Positions 7,522-16,521 of a DNA stretch of 64,000 nucleotides are shown piece after piece. The notes under the pieces were generated by a model. It saw nothing but the letters and a program-made list of their open reading frames with translations, searched no databases and was not told the DNA's origin. Source of the stretch: Mesobacillus campisalis (GTDB lineage Bacteria > Bacillota > Bacilli > Bacillales > Cytobacillaceae); NCBI RefSeq assembly GCF_000986785.1, contig NZ_LAYY01000001.1, positions 310,001-374,000 of the forward strand, given 5' to 3'. The position numbers and the translations under genes were made by a program. How positions within the stretch are numbered: the first letter of the stretch is position 1; each line of letters opens with the position of its first letter.

Positions 7522-9333
7522 TTATTTCGTACTATCAATAAAGAAGGTGTCTGGAGGCATGATTAAAATCTTGTCTTCCAGCGCTGGATGGGATTTCAGA
7601 TGATTCAATACGGCCTTCCTGTAGGCAGGATTGGATAGTTCCAATTCTCCTTTTTTAATAGATTGCGGCTCGTTATTAAAAGATGCCTTGGGACCCATCA
7701 ACTTGGCAACCTCGCTGATTAAATTCCCGCCTTTTTTTCCATTTTTATAAGCTGGCTTCACATCATTGTAATTCAGAATGATCTCAGCCACTTTGGAGGC
7801 AGGGATTGGTTTAACCTGAATAGGATCAACGCCTAGGTAGCCTTCAGGATCGGACACAGCGTAGAAAGCGTCCTTCGGAGAGAAATCACTGTTCCACAGC
7901 AGCGGATTGTGGCCTCTTCTCCAGCTTTGAATGTCGTTCAGACCCCAGAAGGTCACGCGGTCGATACTTGCTGAGTAATTCTTATAGAGTCGTAAGTATT
8001 CGGCGAAAACCTCGGCCTGGATCACTTCAATCTCGGAGCCGTTGGTGATTCCGCGATTCACCCAGTAATTTCTCTGTTCCTCTGTGCCTGTCGCACCGAT
8101 GATATCTCCAATCCCGCGATCTCTCAAATCCTTGTAACCTGCAAGGGATCCGCCAGTAGGCTCGGCGTTCCAAGGATACCAGGCGAACAAATCAAGCTCA
8201 GTTATCATCAAATCGACACCAGCGGACAGGAGATTAAGCATGCCGTTTTCCACTTTGGAAGGCGGCGTATCCATAATGTAGTTGTGGGACTGCATCCCCA
8301 CACCCTCGATTAACTGGCGAGGATCTTCTGGATGCTCGTTCTTGTACCGCGCGTTAAGTTCTTTCACCATCATTGCGGCAACCTTCGACTTGCCATCTTC
8401 GTACATATTAAAGTCGTTGTAGAATAACTTGGCGTCGGTATATTTACGGGCAAATACGAAAGCATCATAGATAAAGTCGCTCGGGTCTTGTCCTTCTACC
8501 ATACCGTTGCTGTATGACTTATACCAGCCGCTCTGGTTTCCTCTGCGAAGATAATTTTTCCAATTGGCGCCTTCAGGAATGCTTGGCAATTCGTCAATGA
8601 ATGCCTCGTTGACGACATCCCAAGTTGTGATGACACCAGGATACTGGGTGTCAAAATGCTCAACTACAGTTTTGACATAGAGCTCCATGTTTTCTCTGGC
8701 CTGTGCTCTCGTGTAGTTGCCATTCGTACCGCCGTTCACCCAGTTCGGAGACTGGCTATGCCACACGAGTACGTGTCCGTGAACCTTCTTGCCGCTTGCC
8801 TGTGCTTGACTGACAAACTGATCAGAGGCGTGGTTCGACCCCGGGAAAATATTAAAAGTACCCTTCTGTCCAGCCCTTCCACTTGAAAGGCTTTCGGGCT
8901 TCATGGAATTCTCTGCGGTGAGGATGTTGAAATGGCTGGATGTCAACAAGCCACGAGTATTACCTGGATTCAGGTTGCCTGCTCCGCTATAAATATTGCC
9001 CATTTCGAAGTAATCCTCATAGGTTTTCCACAGTGACTCAGAACCGTTTGCTACTCTCAGCGCTGCGATACGATTGTTTAAAGCATTGATTGCATTGTTG
9101 ATTTCCTCCGCCGTAGCGTTTTGGTCGTCAACTAAAACCTTTACTTTATCGTATTCCATTTTGGCCAGCCGATATGTCGCTGGGGTATACACATTCTCAT
9201 CAAGGCCCTCAAACTTTTCCATAGCACTCTGCAGAGAGGATTCGTTCGTGTTAGCCAAGGCCGGCATCGTAAAAGCCCCTGCCAGAAGAGCAAAAACCAT
9301 ACAAATAGACAATAGCTTTTTCATCTTTTTCAT
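7522..9333 (-). CDS. Secreted endo-1,4-beta-xylanase, GH10
   Basis: 603-aa extracellular xylanase. Residues 1-28 are a signal peptide (KKLLSICMVFALLAGA, cut near PALA). Residues 30-95 form a helical FIVAR-like module (YDKVKVLVDDQNATAEEINN). Residues 100-500 are the GH10 barrel, with HGHVLVWHSQSPNW at 185-198, acid/base Glu in TTWDVVNEAF (E243) and nucleophile Glu in MITELDLF (E379). The last ~95 residues (KVAEIILNYNDVKPAYKNG onward) do not match a cellulose-binding or dockerin module I recognise. Upstream lie a 19-bp palindrome and a cre-like site, suggesting a sugar-responsive repressor plus CcpA control. It stands alone with its own terminator. Confidence 0.93.
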   Translation of the reverse strand: MKKMKKLLSICMVFALLAGAFTMPALANTNESSLQSAMEKFEGLDENVYTPATYRLAKMEYDKVKVLVDDQNATAEEINNAINALNNRIAALRVANGSESLWKTYEDYFEMGNIYSGAGNLNPGNTRGLLTSSHFNILTAENSMKPESLSSGRAGQKGTFNIFPGSNHASDQFVSQAQASGKKVHGHVLVWHSQSPNWVNGGTNGNYTRAQARENMELYVKTVVEHFDTQYPGVITTWDVVNEAFIDELPSIPEGANWKNYLRRGNQSGWYKSYSNGMVEGQDPSDFIYDAFVFARKYTDAKLFYNDFNMYEDGKSKVAAMMVKELNARYKNEHPEDPRQLIEGVGMQSHNYIMDTPPSKVENGMLNLLSAGVDLMITELDLFAWYPWNAEPTGGSLAGYKDLRDRGIGDIIGATGTEEQRNYWVNRGITNGSEIEVIQAEVFAEYLRLYKNYSASIDRVTFWGLNDIQSWRRGHNPLLWNSDFSPKDAFYAVSDPEGYLGVDPIQVKPIPASKVAEIILNYNDVKPAYKNGKKGGNLISEVAKLMGPKASFNNEPQSIKKGELELSNPAYRKAVLNHLKSHPALEDKILIMPPDTFFIDSTK

Positions 9334-9384
9334 GAGTTTTTTGTCCTTTCATTTACAAGTCTACTAATTAGAGGTTAAACATAA

Positions 9385-9403
9385 GTTCGTCCATTGGACG
9401 AAC
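9385..9403. promoter_or_regulatory. Perfect palindrome, candidate XylR-type operator
   Basis: GTTCGTCCATTGGACGAAC has two 9-bp arms around one central base, 52 bp upstream of the xylanase start. Layout and central ATTGG recall ROK-family XylR operators of Bacillus, but the arms differ from the classical sequence. Confidence 0.6.
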
Positions 9404-9415
9404 AAAGTGTATAAA

Positions 9416-9429
9416 CTATAGCGCTTTCA
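9416..9429 (-). promoter_or_regulatory. Candidate cre site of xylanase gene
   Basis: On the minus strand TGAAAGCGCTATAG matches the first twelve positions of the cre consensus TGWAANCGNTNWCA. It lies upstream of the palindrome in the xylanase promoter region, as expected for CcpA catabolite repression. Confidence 0.5.
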
Positions 9430-9604
9430 TTTTGTGCCCCCTTCCTTTCTAAAATGAATCCCGCAAATATAATTGTACAGAAAAAACTACTAAACTTAAA
9501 CATTGAATATTCGTGTTTTTTTGACAAAAAGCCAACTGTAAAAGAAGCGTTGTATAATTCTATTAATATGTGATCCATTTTTACCACCCTCGCCAGTTTA
9601 AATA

Positions 9605-9654
9605 GGGACGGGTAGACCGTCCCGTTTGGGACATGGAACCTTTCCCCTCGTCCC
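9605..9654. repeat. GGGAC hairpin element abutting a stop codon
   Basis: Two adjacent hairpins: GGGACGG...CCGTCCC (9605-9623), then a 27-bp element beginning GGGACATGGAACC and ending CCCCTCGTCCC (9628-9654). The latter directly touches the stop codon (9655-9657) of the minus-strand regulator. A close relative abuts the hcp stop at 30679-30705. It could act as a terminator. Confidence 0.6.
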
Positions 9655-11468
9655 TTAAGTATTGCTTGTCTTGGAATAAATTTCGATTGCTTTTAGTAAA
9701 AGAAGGATTTGGAAGTTTTCGTCCGCGTCCTTTAAATCTGTATTCAAATACTTTTTCAAGTTTTCAAGTCGATACAAAAGCCCGCTTTTTGAAATATTTA
9801 ACTCATGCATCGTTGTTTGGATTTTTAAATTATTGTTTAAATATACATATAAAGTTTCTAAGAGTTCGTTCCTTGTTTGTTCCTTTAACGAAAAGATTCC
9901 TGCAAAACGATTTTTCGCAAGCTGCTTGATATGTTCTATATTTAAATCATTAATAAAAATTGACAAAACACTAACATCTTTGAACGCTGCTATTGATGCG
10001 TTGGGGCTGGAAACCATAGCAATGGCTGCTTCATTATAGTGAGAACTTGCCTCCAAAATGCTATGTCCAATATCGCTGTAACAATTTGAACAGGATGCTT
10101 AGGAAATTGTCCTATTAAAGCTGCTCTTAAATGACTAAAAATGTTCTGAATCAAAGAATGGTCTTTTAAAGAATGAAATAACAAAATAACTAGTTCCTGC
10201 TCCTTAAGTGATATAAGTATACGGTGTTTTTTCAAGTGTCTACGGATAAAGCTTTCAATTTCATTTTGAATCTTATCTATATTCTTACTCCATCTCAAAA
10301 TAGCAACGGTATATGATTGTTTAATATCAACCTCAAAGAAGCGAGATCTGGATAAAATCTGATTTTTATCTGTTAGCTCCTGATGCAAAATTTCATTGGT
10401 AAATGTAGATTCATCCTTTGCTAGTGATTTTTCTAAAATAGCATTTGTCATTAGTAGAACAGAAATAACATTAGTCATTTTTGATAAGATTAAATAGTCA
10501 TATGCTGTAAATGTTTTTGGATGCATTGATATCATTGACAAATAGGCAACAACCTTATTTTTACTAACAATCGTATTTGTTAAACGAACATGGTTTTCTA
10601 ATTTAAGAACCTTTTTTGTAAAAGAAAGTTGTTGTCGCCTCTCAAAAAAGTACATACCTAATTGATTTCTTTCGTTTTGGTCATAGATCCTCATATCCTT
10701 CTCAATTGATTGTCGATCCCTCTCAGACAAATTAGTAGAATGAGCAAAGTTATAAAATATATCTTCTACTAAAAAGGTTCTGCCAAAGGTTATTTCTGCT
10801 TCTTTTAAAATATCCTCTACTGTTGCCCCGTCAATAACCGCTTGAATCATTTTACTCTGAATATTACCAAGTTCAACTAAATCAAATGCTGCTTGGTTTT
10901 CAGAGAGTTCATTTGGTTCATCAGGTAAATGATTAACAGTATATATATCCCACTTACAGTTTTCATCACCTCGTGCCACACAGGTTTTCTCAATTACCTT
11001 GACTTCAAATTGAAAAACCGTACTCATATAGCCGGTTGCAAAACCCATGAGTGTATGGCAAACCGGCACATCACTTTGACCAAAACAATCCAGATGAACT
11101 TTTGCTTCATAAGAATGTAACCACGTTCCTGTACCATAAACAGTCTTAACTGATTTATCACCATAAAATTCTATATATCCTTCAAAAATCGAACCTTTTA
11201 TATGCCCCTTTTTACAATGAAGAGTAGGTCCTTGTTTGAGAATATCTTGTATATCGATATACTTCTCCCTCATTCGCTGAGCGTCTGAAACTCCTAATTG
11301 ATAACCATAATTGAACATTAATTCTGTTGCTTTCTCCATCCCATTCAGGTCAATAAGATCTGCTTTTAGAAAACTTAAGGCTCTAGCAATGGCAAAATTG
11401 TCGATATCTCCTTCCCCATTTTCATGATGAAAAGTAGTCTTATTCATAGTAATGATACGTTGATCCAC
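9655..11468 (-). pseudogene. V4R/PucR-type aromatic-response regulator, frameshifted
   Basis: The start is GTG at 11468 behind GGGGGGAG. The first 492-codon frame carries an XylR-N/V4R-like sensor: a cysteine-containing 4-vinyl-reductase patch, GFATGYMSTVFQFEVKVIE then KTCVARGDENCKWD. A central linker and a GGDEF-like/CdaR-type region of PucR proteins follow. The C-terminal HTH (LLETLYVYLNNNLKIQTTM, ISKSGLLYRLENLKKYL) is in another frame ending at 9655. The frames join near 10073-10081, where one base seems lost; the shifted frame continues SDIGHSILEASSHYNEA in family style. The combined length is about 604 aa. It is divergent from the meta-cleavage genes, so it probably activated them in response to an aromatic effector. 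It may be a real inactivating mutation or a sequencing error. Confidence 0.8.
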
Positions 11469-11566
11469 CTGGTCTCCCCCCTTGTCGCAAGAAATATCTC
11501 TAAAAACATCTTTTTCACGCCTATCATAAAACTACCATACAAGCTAAAAAACTGAACGAATTGTAC

Positions 11567-11580
11567 TGAAAGCGTTACCA
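11567..11580 (+). promoter_or_regulatory. cre site in meta-cleavage promoter
   Basis: TGAAAGCGTTACCA fits the CcpA consensus TGWAANCGNTNWCA at 13 of 14 positions. It sits in the divergent region between the V4R regulator and the dioxygenase operon, 92 bp upstream of the dioxygenase start, suggesting catabolite repression of aromatic degradation. Confidence 0.7.
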
Positions 11581-11671
11581 AATTAAAACTTTCGGTACGT
11601 TTTCAGAATATTTTAAATTTAGTACAGTGAAATTGTCAAGGATGCAAACTTACACAAAGGAGGATGGTAAC

Positions 11672-12616
11672 ATGTTACCAGAAATCGCCAAGCTAGGTCA
11701 TATTGCTTTAATCACACCAGATTTGAAAAAATCCCTATGGTTCTTTTCCGAAGTTTTAGGTTTGGAAGAAACAGAGGTAGTGGATGGGACACATTATTTA
11801 CGTGCATGGGGAGATTTCGAGCACCATACATTATCGTTAAAACAAGGGGAAAAATCAAAAGTTGATCATATCGGTTGGCGTACAAAACGTCCTGAAGATG
11901 TAGGAAAATACGCTGAATTATTAACTGAAGCTGGTGCAGATGTAAAGTGGATTGAATCTGGCGAAGAAGCAGGCCAAGGAAGAGCTATTCGCTTTACACT
12001 GCCAAGTGAGCATCCATTTGAAATTTATTATGAGATGGAAAAAACCCAACCAGATCAAGACCGTAAATCCGTGCTGAAAAACCAAACTTATAAGTCCTGG
12101 AGAAAAGGTGCTTCACCTCGCCGGATTGACCACGTGAATTTAGCGACTTCGCAAAATCCAGCCGTTATTCATAAATGGTTAATTGATAATTTAGGATTTA
12201 AAATGCGAGAGTTTGTTGACTTAGGTGACGGGAATATTCTTGCAGGCTGGTTAAGTGTTACACCATTGGTACACGATATTGCTGTTATAAGTGAACCAGA
12301 TGCCGCAACACCAAATCGTCTGCATCACTTAGCATACTGGTTTGACAATGCCCAAGATATTTTACGTGCCGCCGATATCTTAAGCGAAGAAGGAATTAAA
12401 TTTGTAGGACCAGGTAAACATGGAGTTTCACAGGCCGTTTACTTATATGTGAAGGATCCAGGAAGTGGTCACCGTGTAGAACTATTCTCTAATAGTTATT
12501 TAATCTTTGAACCCGACTGGGAGCCAATTAGATGGACACCTGAAGATTTGCAAGTAGGAATGACTTATTGGGGACAAGATGCCGTATTAGATAACCAAGA
12601 TTCAACAGAAGCATAG
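11672..12616 (+). CDS. Extradiol ring-cleavage dioxygenase (catechol 2,3-dioxygenase type)
   Basis: 314-aa type I extradiol dioxygenase of the vicinal oxygen chelate fold, cutting a catechol next to the hydroxyls. ATG 11672 is chosen because AAAGGAGG precedes it; the frame extends to a GTG at 11627 without a site. Two VOC modules: residues ~1-130 (GHIALITPDLKKSLWFF) and ~148-290. The metal triad in the second module is His in RRIDHVNL, His in NRLHHLAYW and Glu in GHRVELFSNSY. It resembles Bacillus catechol/homoprotocatechuate 2,3-dioxygenases. It heads an operon with a C-C hydrolase and a flavin monooxygenase, so ring hydroxylation, cleavage and hydrolysis are linked. The exact substrate is unknown. 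Confidence 0.9.
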   Translation: MLPEIAKLGHIALITPDLKKSLWFFSEVLGLEETEVVDGTHYLRAWGDFEHHTLSLKQGEKSKVDHIGWRTKRPEDVGKYAELLTEAGADVKWIESGEEAGQGRAIRFTLPSEHPFEIYYEMEKTQPDQDRKSVLKNQTYKSWRKGASPRRIDHVNLATSQNPAVIHKWLIDNLGFKMREFVDLGDGNILAGWLSVTPLVHDIAVISEPDAATPNRLHHLAYWFDNAQDILRAADILSEEGIKFVGPGKHGVSQAVYLYVKDPGSGHRVELFSNSYLIFEPDWEPIRWTPEDLQVGMTYWGQDAVLDNQDSTEA

Positions 12617-12628
12617 GAGGTAATCAGT

Positions 12629-13456
12629 TTGAGCTTTCAAACAGAAATTTTAGATACAGGTCGTTTCCAAACTTTTTACTGTGAGGCAGGACAGGAAAAT
12701 GAGGAGGTACTCGTATTCCTGCATGGATCTGGGCCTGGAGCAAATTCAGTTAGTAATTGGCAGCATATTTTGCCTGAACTTGCAAAGAGCTATCATGTGA
12801 TCGCTCCTGACATGTATGGATTTGGAGATACAAAACATCCCGAAGTGTACCCAAAATCATTTTGGGAGTGGACACAATGCCGTGTTGACCAGCTATTAGA
12901 GCTTTTAGACAGGAAAAACATCGATACATTTAGTCTTGTTGGGAATTCAATGGGGGGTTATGTATCTCTAAATGTCGTGATGCATGCACCCGAACGTGTA
13001 AAAAAGGTTTTATTGATGGGAAGTGGCGGTGGTGAAACACCCCCCACCCCCGAAATTCAGCGTATGGTTGGATTCTATAAAAATCCAACATTTGAAAACC
13101 TGCGGAATTTAACAACTTGGTTTGTTTATGATCCTTCGTCCATACAAGATTCATTGGAAGATATACTAAAAATTCGATATGAAACCATTCAACGTGAAGA
13201 TATTCGTCAATCCTTTTTACAAAACCTATTCCCGATGCCTGGTGAGATTTTAATTCCATCAAATGCACTTCGTCAAATGAAGCAGCCATTTTTACTATTG
13301 CATGGTTTAAATGACCGATTTGTTCCGAAAGAAAGCAGTATGAATATGATTGAACATTTACCAAATGCGGAACTTCGCTTATTTACACAGTGTGGACATT
13401 GGGTACAGGTAGAAAAACGCGAAGACTTCCTTAAAGCAGCAAGAGAGTTCTTCTAG
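12629..13456 (+). CDS. Alpha/beta hydrolase, meta-cleavage product hydrolase type
   Basis: 275-aa hydrolase of the MhpC/HsaD/XylF kind that splits the C-C bond of a meta-cleavage product. The start is TTG 12629 with AGGAGGT overlapping the dioxygenase stop codon, so the two are translationally close. Oxyanion-hole motif FLHGSGPGANSVSNW, nucleophile elbow GNSMGGYV (Ser), acid Asp in LHGLNDRFVP and catalytic His in CGHWVQVEKR are all present. Its position right after an extradiol dioxygenase supports the role. Ring-substituent preference is not visible. Confidence 0.88.
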   Translation: MSFQTEILDTGRFQTFYCEAGQENEEVLVFLHGSGPGANSVSNWQHILPELAKSYHVIAPDMYGFGDTKHPEVYPKSFWEWTQCRVDQLLELLDRKNIDTFSLVGNSMGGYVSLNVVMHAPERVKKVLLMGSGGGETPPTPEIQRMVGFYKNPTFENLRNLTTWFVYDPSSIQDSLEDILKIRYETIQREDIRQSFLQNLFPMPGEILIPSNALRQMKQPFLLLHGLNDRFVPKESSMNMIEHLPNAELRLFTQCGHWVQVEKREDFLKAAREFF

Positions 13457-13507
13457 TTCTAAAATCAATTCATCGTTGGAGGATATAAGACTCCTCAGAA
13501 AAAATAT

Positions 13508-13539
13508 GAGGTCACTTAAGATCATTTTTTAGTGGCCTC
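13508..13539 (+). promoter_or_regulatory. Stem-loop between hydrolase and monooxygenase
   Basis: GAGGTCACT (13508-13516) pairs with AGTGGCCTC (13531-13539), a 9-bp stem with one G-T pair and a 14-nt loop. It lacks a clear T run. It may be a partial terminator, or a processing element lowering monooxygenase expression. Confidence 0.45.
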
Positions 13540-13622
13540 AAGAGTATTTTAGAGACTCCATAATGGACCCCTTGGCTAACTAGCTCTGAAGATGATTAAA
13601 GCATAAAATGGGAGGGCTGCAA

Positions 13623-14813
13623 ATGTCAGTTGAAACAAAACAAAAATTCAAAGGGTTTACAGATGTTGAGCTTAAGCTTATTGAAAAAGCACGGGAAGCA
13701 GGTCAACTAGCAGAATCAGAAGTTGCAGCTTCGGAATTTAATGCATCCGTTTCTCAAAATTTTGTAAATAAGTTGATTGAAACGGGTATTACACGTGCAA
13801 ATCTTCCAAAAGAATATGGAGGTCCACAAATTTCATTGCGTGGTCTAGGAGAAATCGTACGTACACTAGCATATTATAATATCTCAGCAGCTTGGGTAGG
13901 TTATTTCTACCCTTTACACAACTCTTTACCAGCCCACCTTCCGCAAGAAGGCAGAGATGAGATTATAAACTCCAATGACTTAATCGTGGATGTTTTCGCA
14001 CCTGTTGGACAAGTAATTGTGGTAGATGGCGGGATTCGGTTAACTGGCACCTACAACTATGCAAGCGGCGTCAACTTTGCCGAGTGGATTGGTTTAGGAG
14101 CATTTGCCCAATTACCTGAATCAGATCGTCCAGAATTTATCATGGGCTTCATGCGAAAAGACGAGGTGCAAGTAAATGAAAATTGGAATACATTCGGTTT
14201 ACGTGGCTCAGGTAGTAACCAAGTCGTTGCAACAGATGTATTTATCCCAAGAAGTCGCGTTTTAAGACTGGAAGTTGCAAATGACACACGTCGTCCACCA
14301 GCAGGTTCTAATTATGATCCCGATTATCCATATTATCATGTGCCATTCTTCTCTGCCTTTTATCTTGGATTCCCGAATATGACATTAGGTGGAGCAAAAC
14401 GTTTACTCGATGAGTATAAAAAACGAACAGAAGCACGTGTACGTATACATGGAGAAAACGAAAAAGATTCCCCACGCAGTCAGCGAATTCTAGCCCATCT
14501 TATGCTGGAATATAAAAAAGCGAATGGATTAATGGAACAATATTACGATTTATTAGAGACATATGAAACAGAAGGTCCTTACGATAAAGGCGAGTTTTCT
14601 TCCATACGTGCTGAAATCATTAAAATTTGCCAGGATATCGCTACTACCATAATGGTTTCACTTGGTGGCTCATCATTAGCAAAGAATGAAACAATTGAAG
14701 TATTTGTTCGGGACATTATTGGAGTAGCCACACATGTAACCTCTCTATATGAAGATGCACTATACACTTACGGCCGAAATTTATATGGCTATGAGGGAAT
14801 TGGTTGGGGCTGA
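13623..14813 (+). CDS. Acyl-CoA dehydrogenase-fold flavin monooxygenase
   Basis: 396-aa protein of the acyl-CoA dehydrogenase superfamily, group D two-component hydroxylase type (HsaA/DszC/HpaB-like). ATG 13623 is preferred over the in-frame ATG 13608 because GGGAGGG lies between them. N-terminal helical domain to ~120 (LPKEYGGPQISLRGLGEIVR), central beta domain with GTYNYASGVNFAEW and FGLRGSGSNQV, C-terminal helices with SLGGSSLAKNE. These enzymes use reduced flavin supplied by a separate reductase to hydroxylate a phenol ortho, producing the catechol for the dioxygenase. No flavin reductase gene is adjacent, so it must come from elsewhere. A true acyl-CoA dehydrogenase is unlikely in this context. 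Confidence 0.82.
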   Translation: MSVETKQKFKGFTDVELKLIEKAREAGQLAESEVAASEFNASVSQNFVNKLIETGITRANLPKEYGGPQISLRGLGEIVRTLAYYNISAAWVGYFYPLHNSLPAHLPQEGRDEIINSNDLIVDVFAPVGQVIVVDGGIRLTGTYNYASGVNFAEWIGLGAFAQLPESDRPEFIMGFMRKDEVQVNENWNTFGLRGSGSNQVVATDVFIPRSRVLRLEVANDTRRPPAGSNYDPDYPYYHVPFFSAFYLGFPNMTLGGAKRLLDEYKKRTEARVRIHGENEKDSPRSQRILAHLMLEYKKANGLMEQYYDLLETYETEGPYDKGEFSSIRAEIIKICQDIATTIMVSLGGSSLAKNETIEVFVRDIIGVATHVTSLYEDALYTYGRNLYGYEGIGWG

Positions 14814-14953
14814 TTCCAGCTTAACGAATGCTCAAAATATACAAAATATGTATAGTCAGCCAACTCCTTGTGTTATGGCCCTAGGCTATTTTAATAGTGT
14901 TCCTCAGGGGCATCGGGTGATATACAAGCATCACTTAATTATTGATAAAATGT

Positions 14954-14996
14954 ACGCAACCTTTTGGAGATTTTCCTTCAGCCGGTTGCGTTTTTG
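14954..14996 (+). terminator. Terminator of meta-cleavage operon
   Basis: ACGCAACC (14954-14961) pairs with GGTTGCGT (14984-14991), followed by TTTTTG on the plus strand. It closes the 11672-14813 operon. The converging alcohol dehydrogenase gene ends 35 bp further on. Confidence 0.85.
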
Positions 14997-15030
14997 TATT
15001 TAGAACGTTCTCTCACCTCTTAACACTCTT

Positions 15031-16191
15031 TTATAGAATGCCGTTATAGGCATTTTCAATGATGCCCTTAATATCGTCTGCCGTGGTCAGCCTAGGGTTG
15101 ATTAACACATTGCCGCTTCGCATCGAGTCTTCTACCAATTTGGGCAGCAAATCTAAACTGACGCCTAAGTCCTTGATATTGGACGGAATCCCTAAACTTT
15201 TATTTAATCGTTTAACCGCCTCTATGGCTAACTCTGCACCTTCTTTAACCGTTAGCCCTCGGGTATCTTCACCTAAAGCTTTGGCAATATTGGCCATTTT
15301 CTCGGGACATGCAGGCAAATTGTATTTCATAACAAAAGGCAATAAAGTGGCATTGGCTATTCCATGGGCAATATCAAACACGCCACCAAGAGTATGGGAA
15401 ATAGCATGTACATTTCCCAGCCGTGACTGGGAAAACGCGGCGCCAGCTAACATGGAAGCCACAAGCATATTCTCCCGGCTGGAGATATCGGTCCCAACGA
15501 AATAAGCCTTTTCAATGTTTTTTCCGATCATTTCAATGGCATACAGAGCAAATGCTTCACTTGCTGGATTTGTTGACTTAGAAGTATAAGATTCAATGGC
15601 ATGTGTCAGGGCGTCCATTCCTGTGGCTGCGGTAATATGACTTGGCAGATTAATAGTCAACTCCGCATCCAGAAAGGCATAGGTTGGAAAAAGAAATGGA
15701 CTAATGATAGCTGCTTTGAATTGGGTCGTTGTATTTGTAACAATTGTTGATGCTGTAACTTCGCTTCCTGTTCCTGAAGTCGTAGGGATCACTGTTAATG
15801 GAAGGCCAGGATTGGGTACCTTTCCAACTCCCTCATAATCCAGGATATCACCAGGGTTAGTTGCCATAATGGCAATTCCTTTTGCTGTGTCGATGCTGCT
15901 TCCACCACCGACTGCTAAAACACTGTCAGGATGATAAGCCTTTAATTTCTGAACACCGAGCATAATATTTTCTGCACTAGGATTAGGTATTACTTCATCG
16001 AAGATTTCATAGGAAACTTCCGCTTCCTGTAAGGAGCTTTCAATAGACTGGAGAATACCAGCGTTTCTAACGCCTTTATCGGTCACCAAGAAAACCTTGT
16101 TGTGTCCCAGTGAACTCAGAAAACCGCTTACACTTTTTGAAATTCCTCTACCTGTTTTAATGGTAGTGGGTATGTAAAAATTAAAATCCAT
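15031..16191 (-). CDS. Iron-containing alcohol dehydrogenase
   Basis: 386-aa group III (Fe-dependent) NAD(P) alcohol dehydrogenase. ATG 16191 is preceded by GGAGGAG; a longer frame from 16269 has no site. The nucleotide-binding region contains VLAVGGGSSIDTAKGIA and TTSGTGSEVT. The metal ligands are Asp/His in TAATGMDALTHAIESY, His in NVHAISHTLGGVFDIAHGIAN. It converges on the meta-cleavage operon and could reduce or oxidise an aldehyde/alcohol intermediate, but this link is only positional. No regulator is adjacent. Confidence 0.9.
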   Translation of the reverse strand: MDFNFYIPTTIKTGRGISKSVSGFLSSLGHNKVFLVTDKGVRNAGILQSIESSLQEAEVSYEIFDEVIPNPSAENIMLGVQKLKAYHPDSVLAVGGGSSIDTAKGIAIMATNPGDILDYEGVGKVPNPGLPLTVIPTTSGTGSEVTASTIVTNTTTQFKAAIISPFLFPTYAFLDAELTINLPSHITAATGMDALTHAIESYTSKSTNPASEAFALYAIEMIGKNIEKAYFVGTDISSRENMLVASMLAGAAFSQSRLGNVHAISHTLGGVFDIAHGIANATLLPFVMKYNLPACPEKMANIAKALGEDTRGLTVKEGAELAIEAVKRLNKSLGIPSNIKDLGVSLDLLPKLVEDSMRSGNVLINPRLTTADDIKGIIENAYNGIL

Positions 16192-16430
16192 AAAACATCT
16201 CCTCCCGGTATTTTTTAATCGGTAAACTAAATTAAAAGAATAATAAAAACCTAGGGCTCTAGGACCCATTCATCCAATTGTTATAAAACTGGTGCATAAA
16301 GACTTCCTTCATTCGCACCTATAATGCCGACAAGGGCAAGTGAATCAGCTTTACACCTCTAACTGTCCACCCTCTTATAATTTCGACATATTCTACCAGA
16401 TTCCTTTTTGCCTTCCCCCAAAAAAACTGC

Positions 16431-16482
16431 CTGTCACCCCCCGAGATTTATAGTGTATTCAACACATCTCGGGGGGTGACAG
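16431..16482. repeat. Perfect 17-bp-arm GCCTGTCAC palindrome
   Basis: CTGTCACCCCCCGAGAT (16431-16447) and its exact reverse complement (16466-16482) surround an 18-nt loop, which itself holds GTGT...ACAC. This is the cleanest copy of the dispersed element. It lies 40 bp past the allantoinase stop and probably serves as its terminator. Confidence 0.85.
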
Positions 16483-16521
16483 GGACCATTATAAGAGAGG
16501 CATCCTTTATAGCTGATAGAG

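Noticed and set aside
13457-13622. T-box or riboswitch before the monooxygenase
   Set aside because: Only one 9-bp stem; no T-box sequence or known aptamer core seen.
14749-15003. 84-codon plus-strand ORF past the monooxygenase
   Set aside because: Overlaps the monooxygenase end and runs through the terminator.
15059-15505. 148-codon plus-strand ORF
   Set aside because: Antisense to the iron alcohol dehydrogenase; no start signals or domain.
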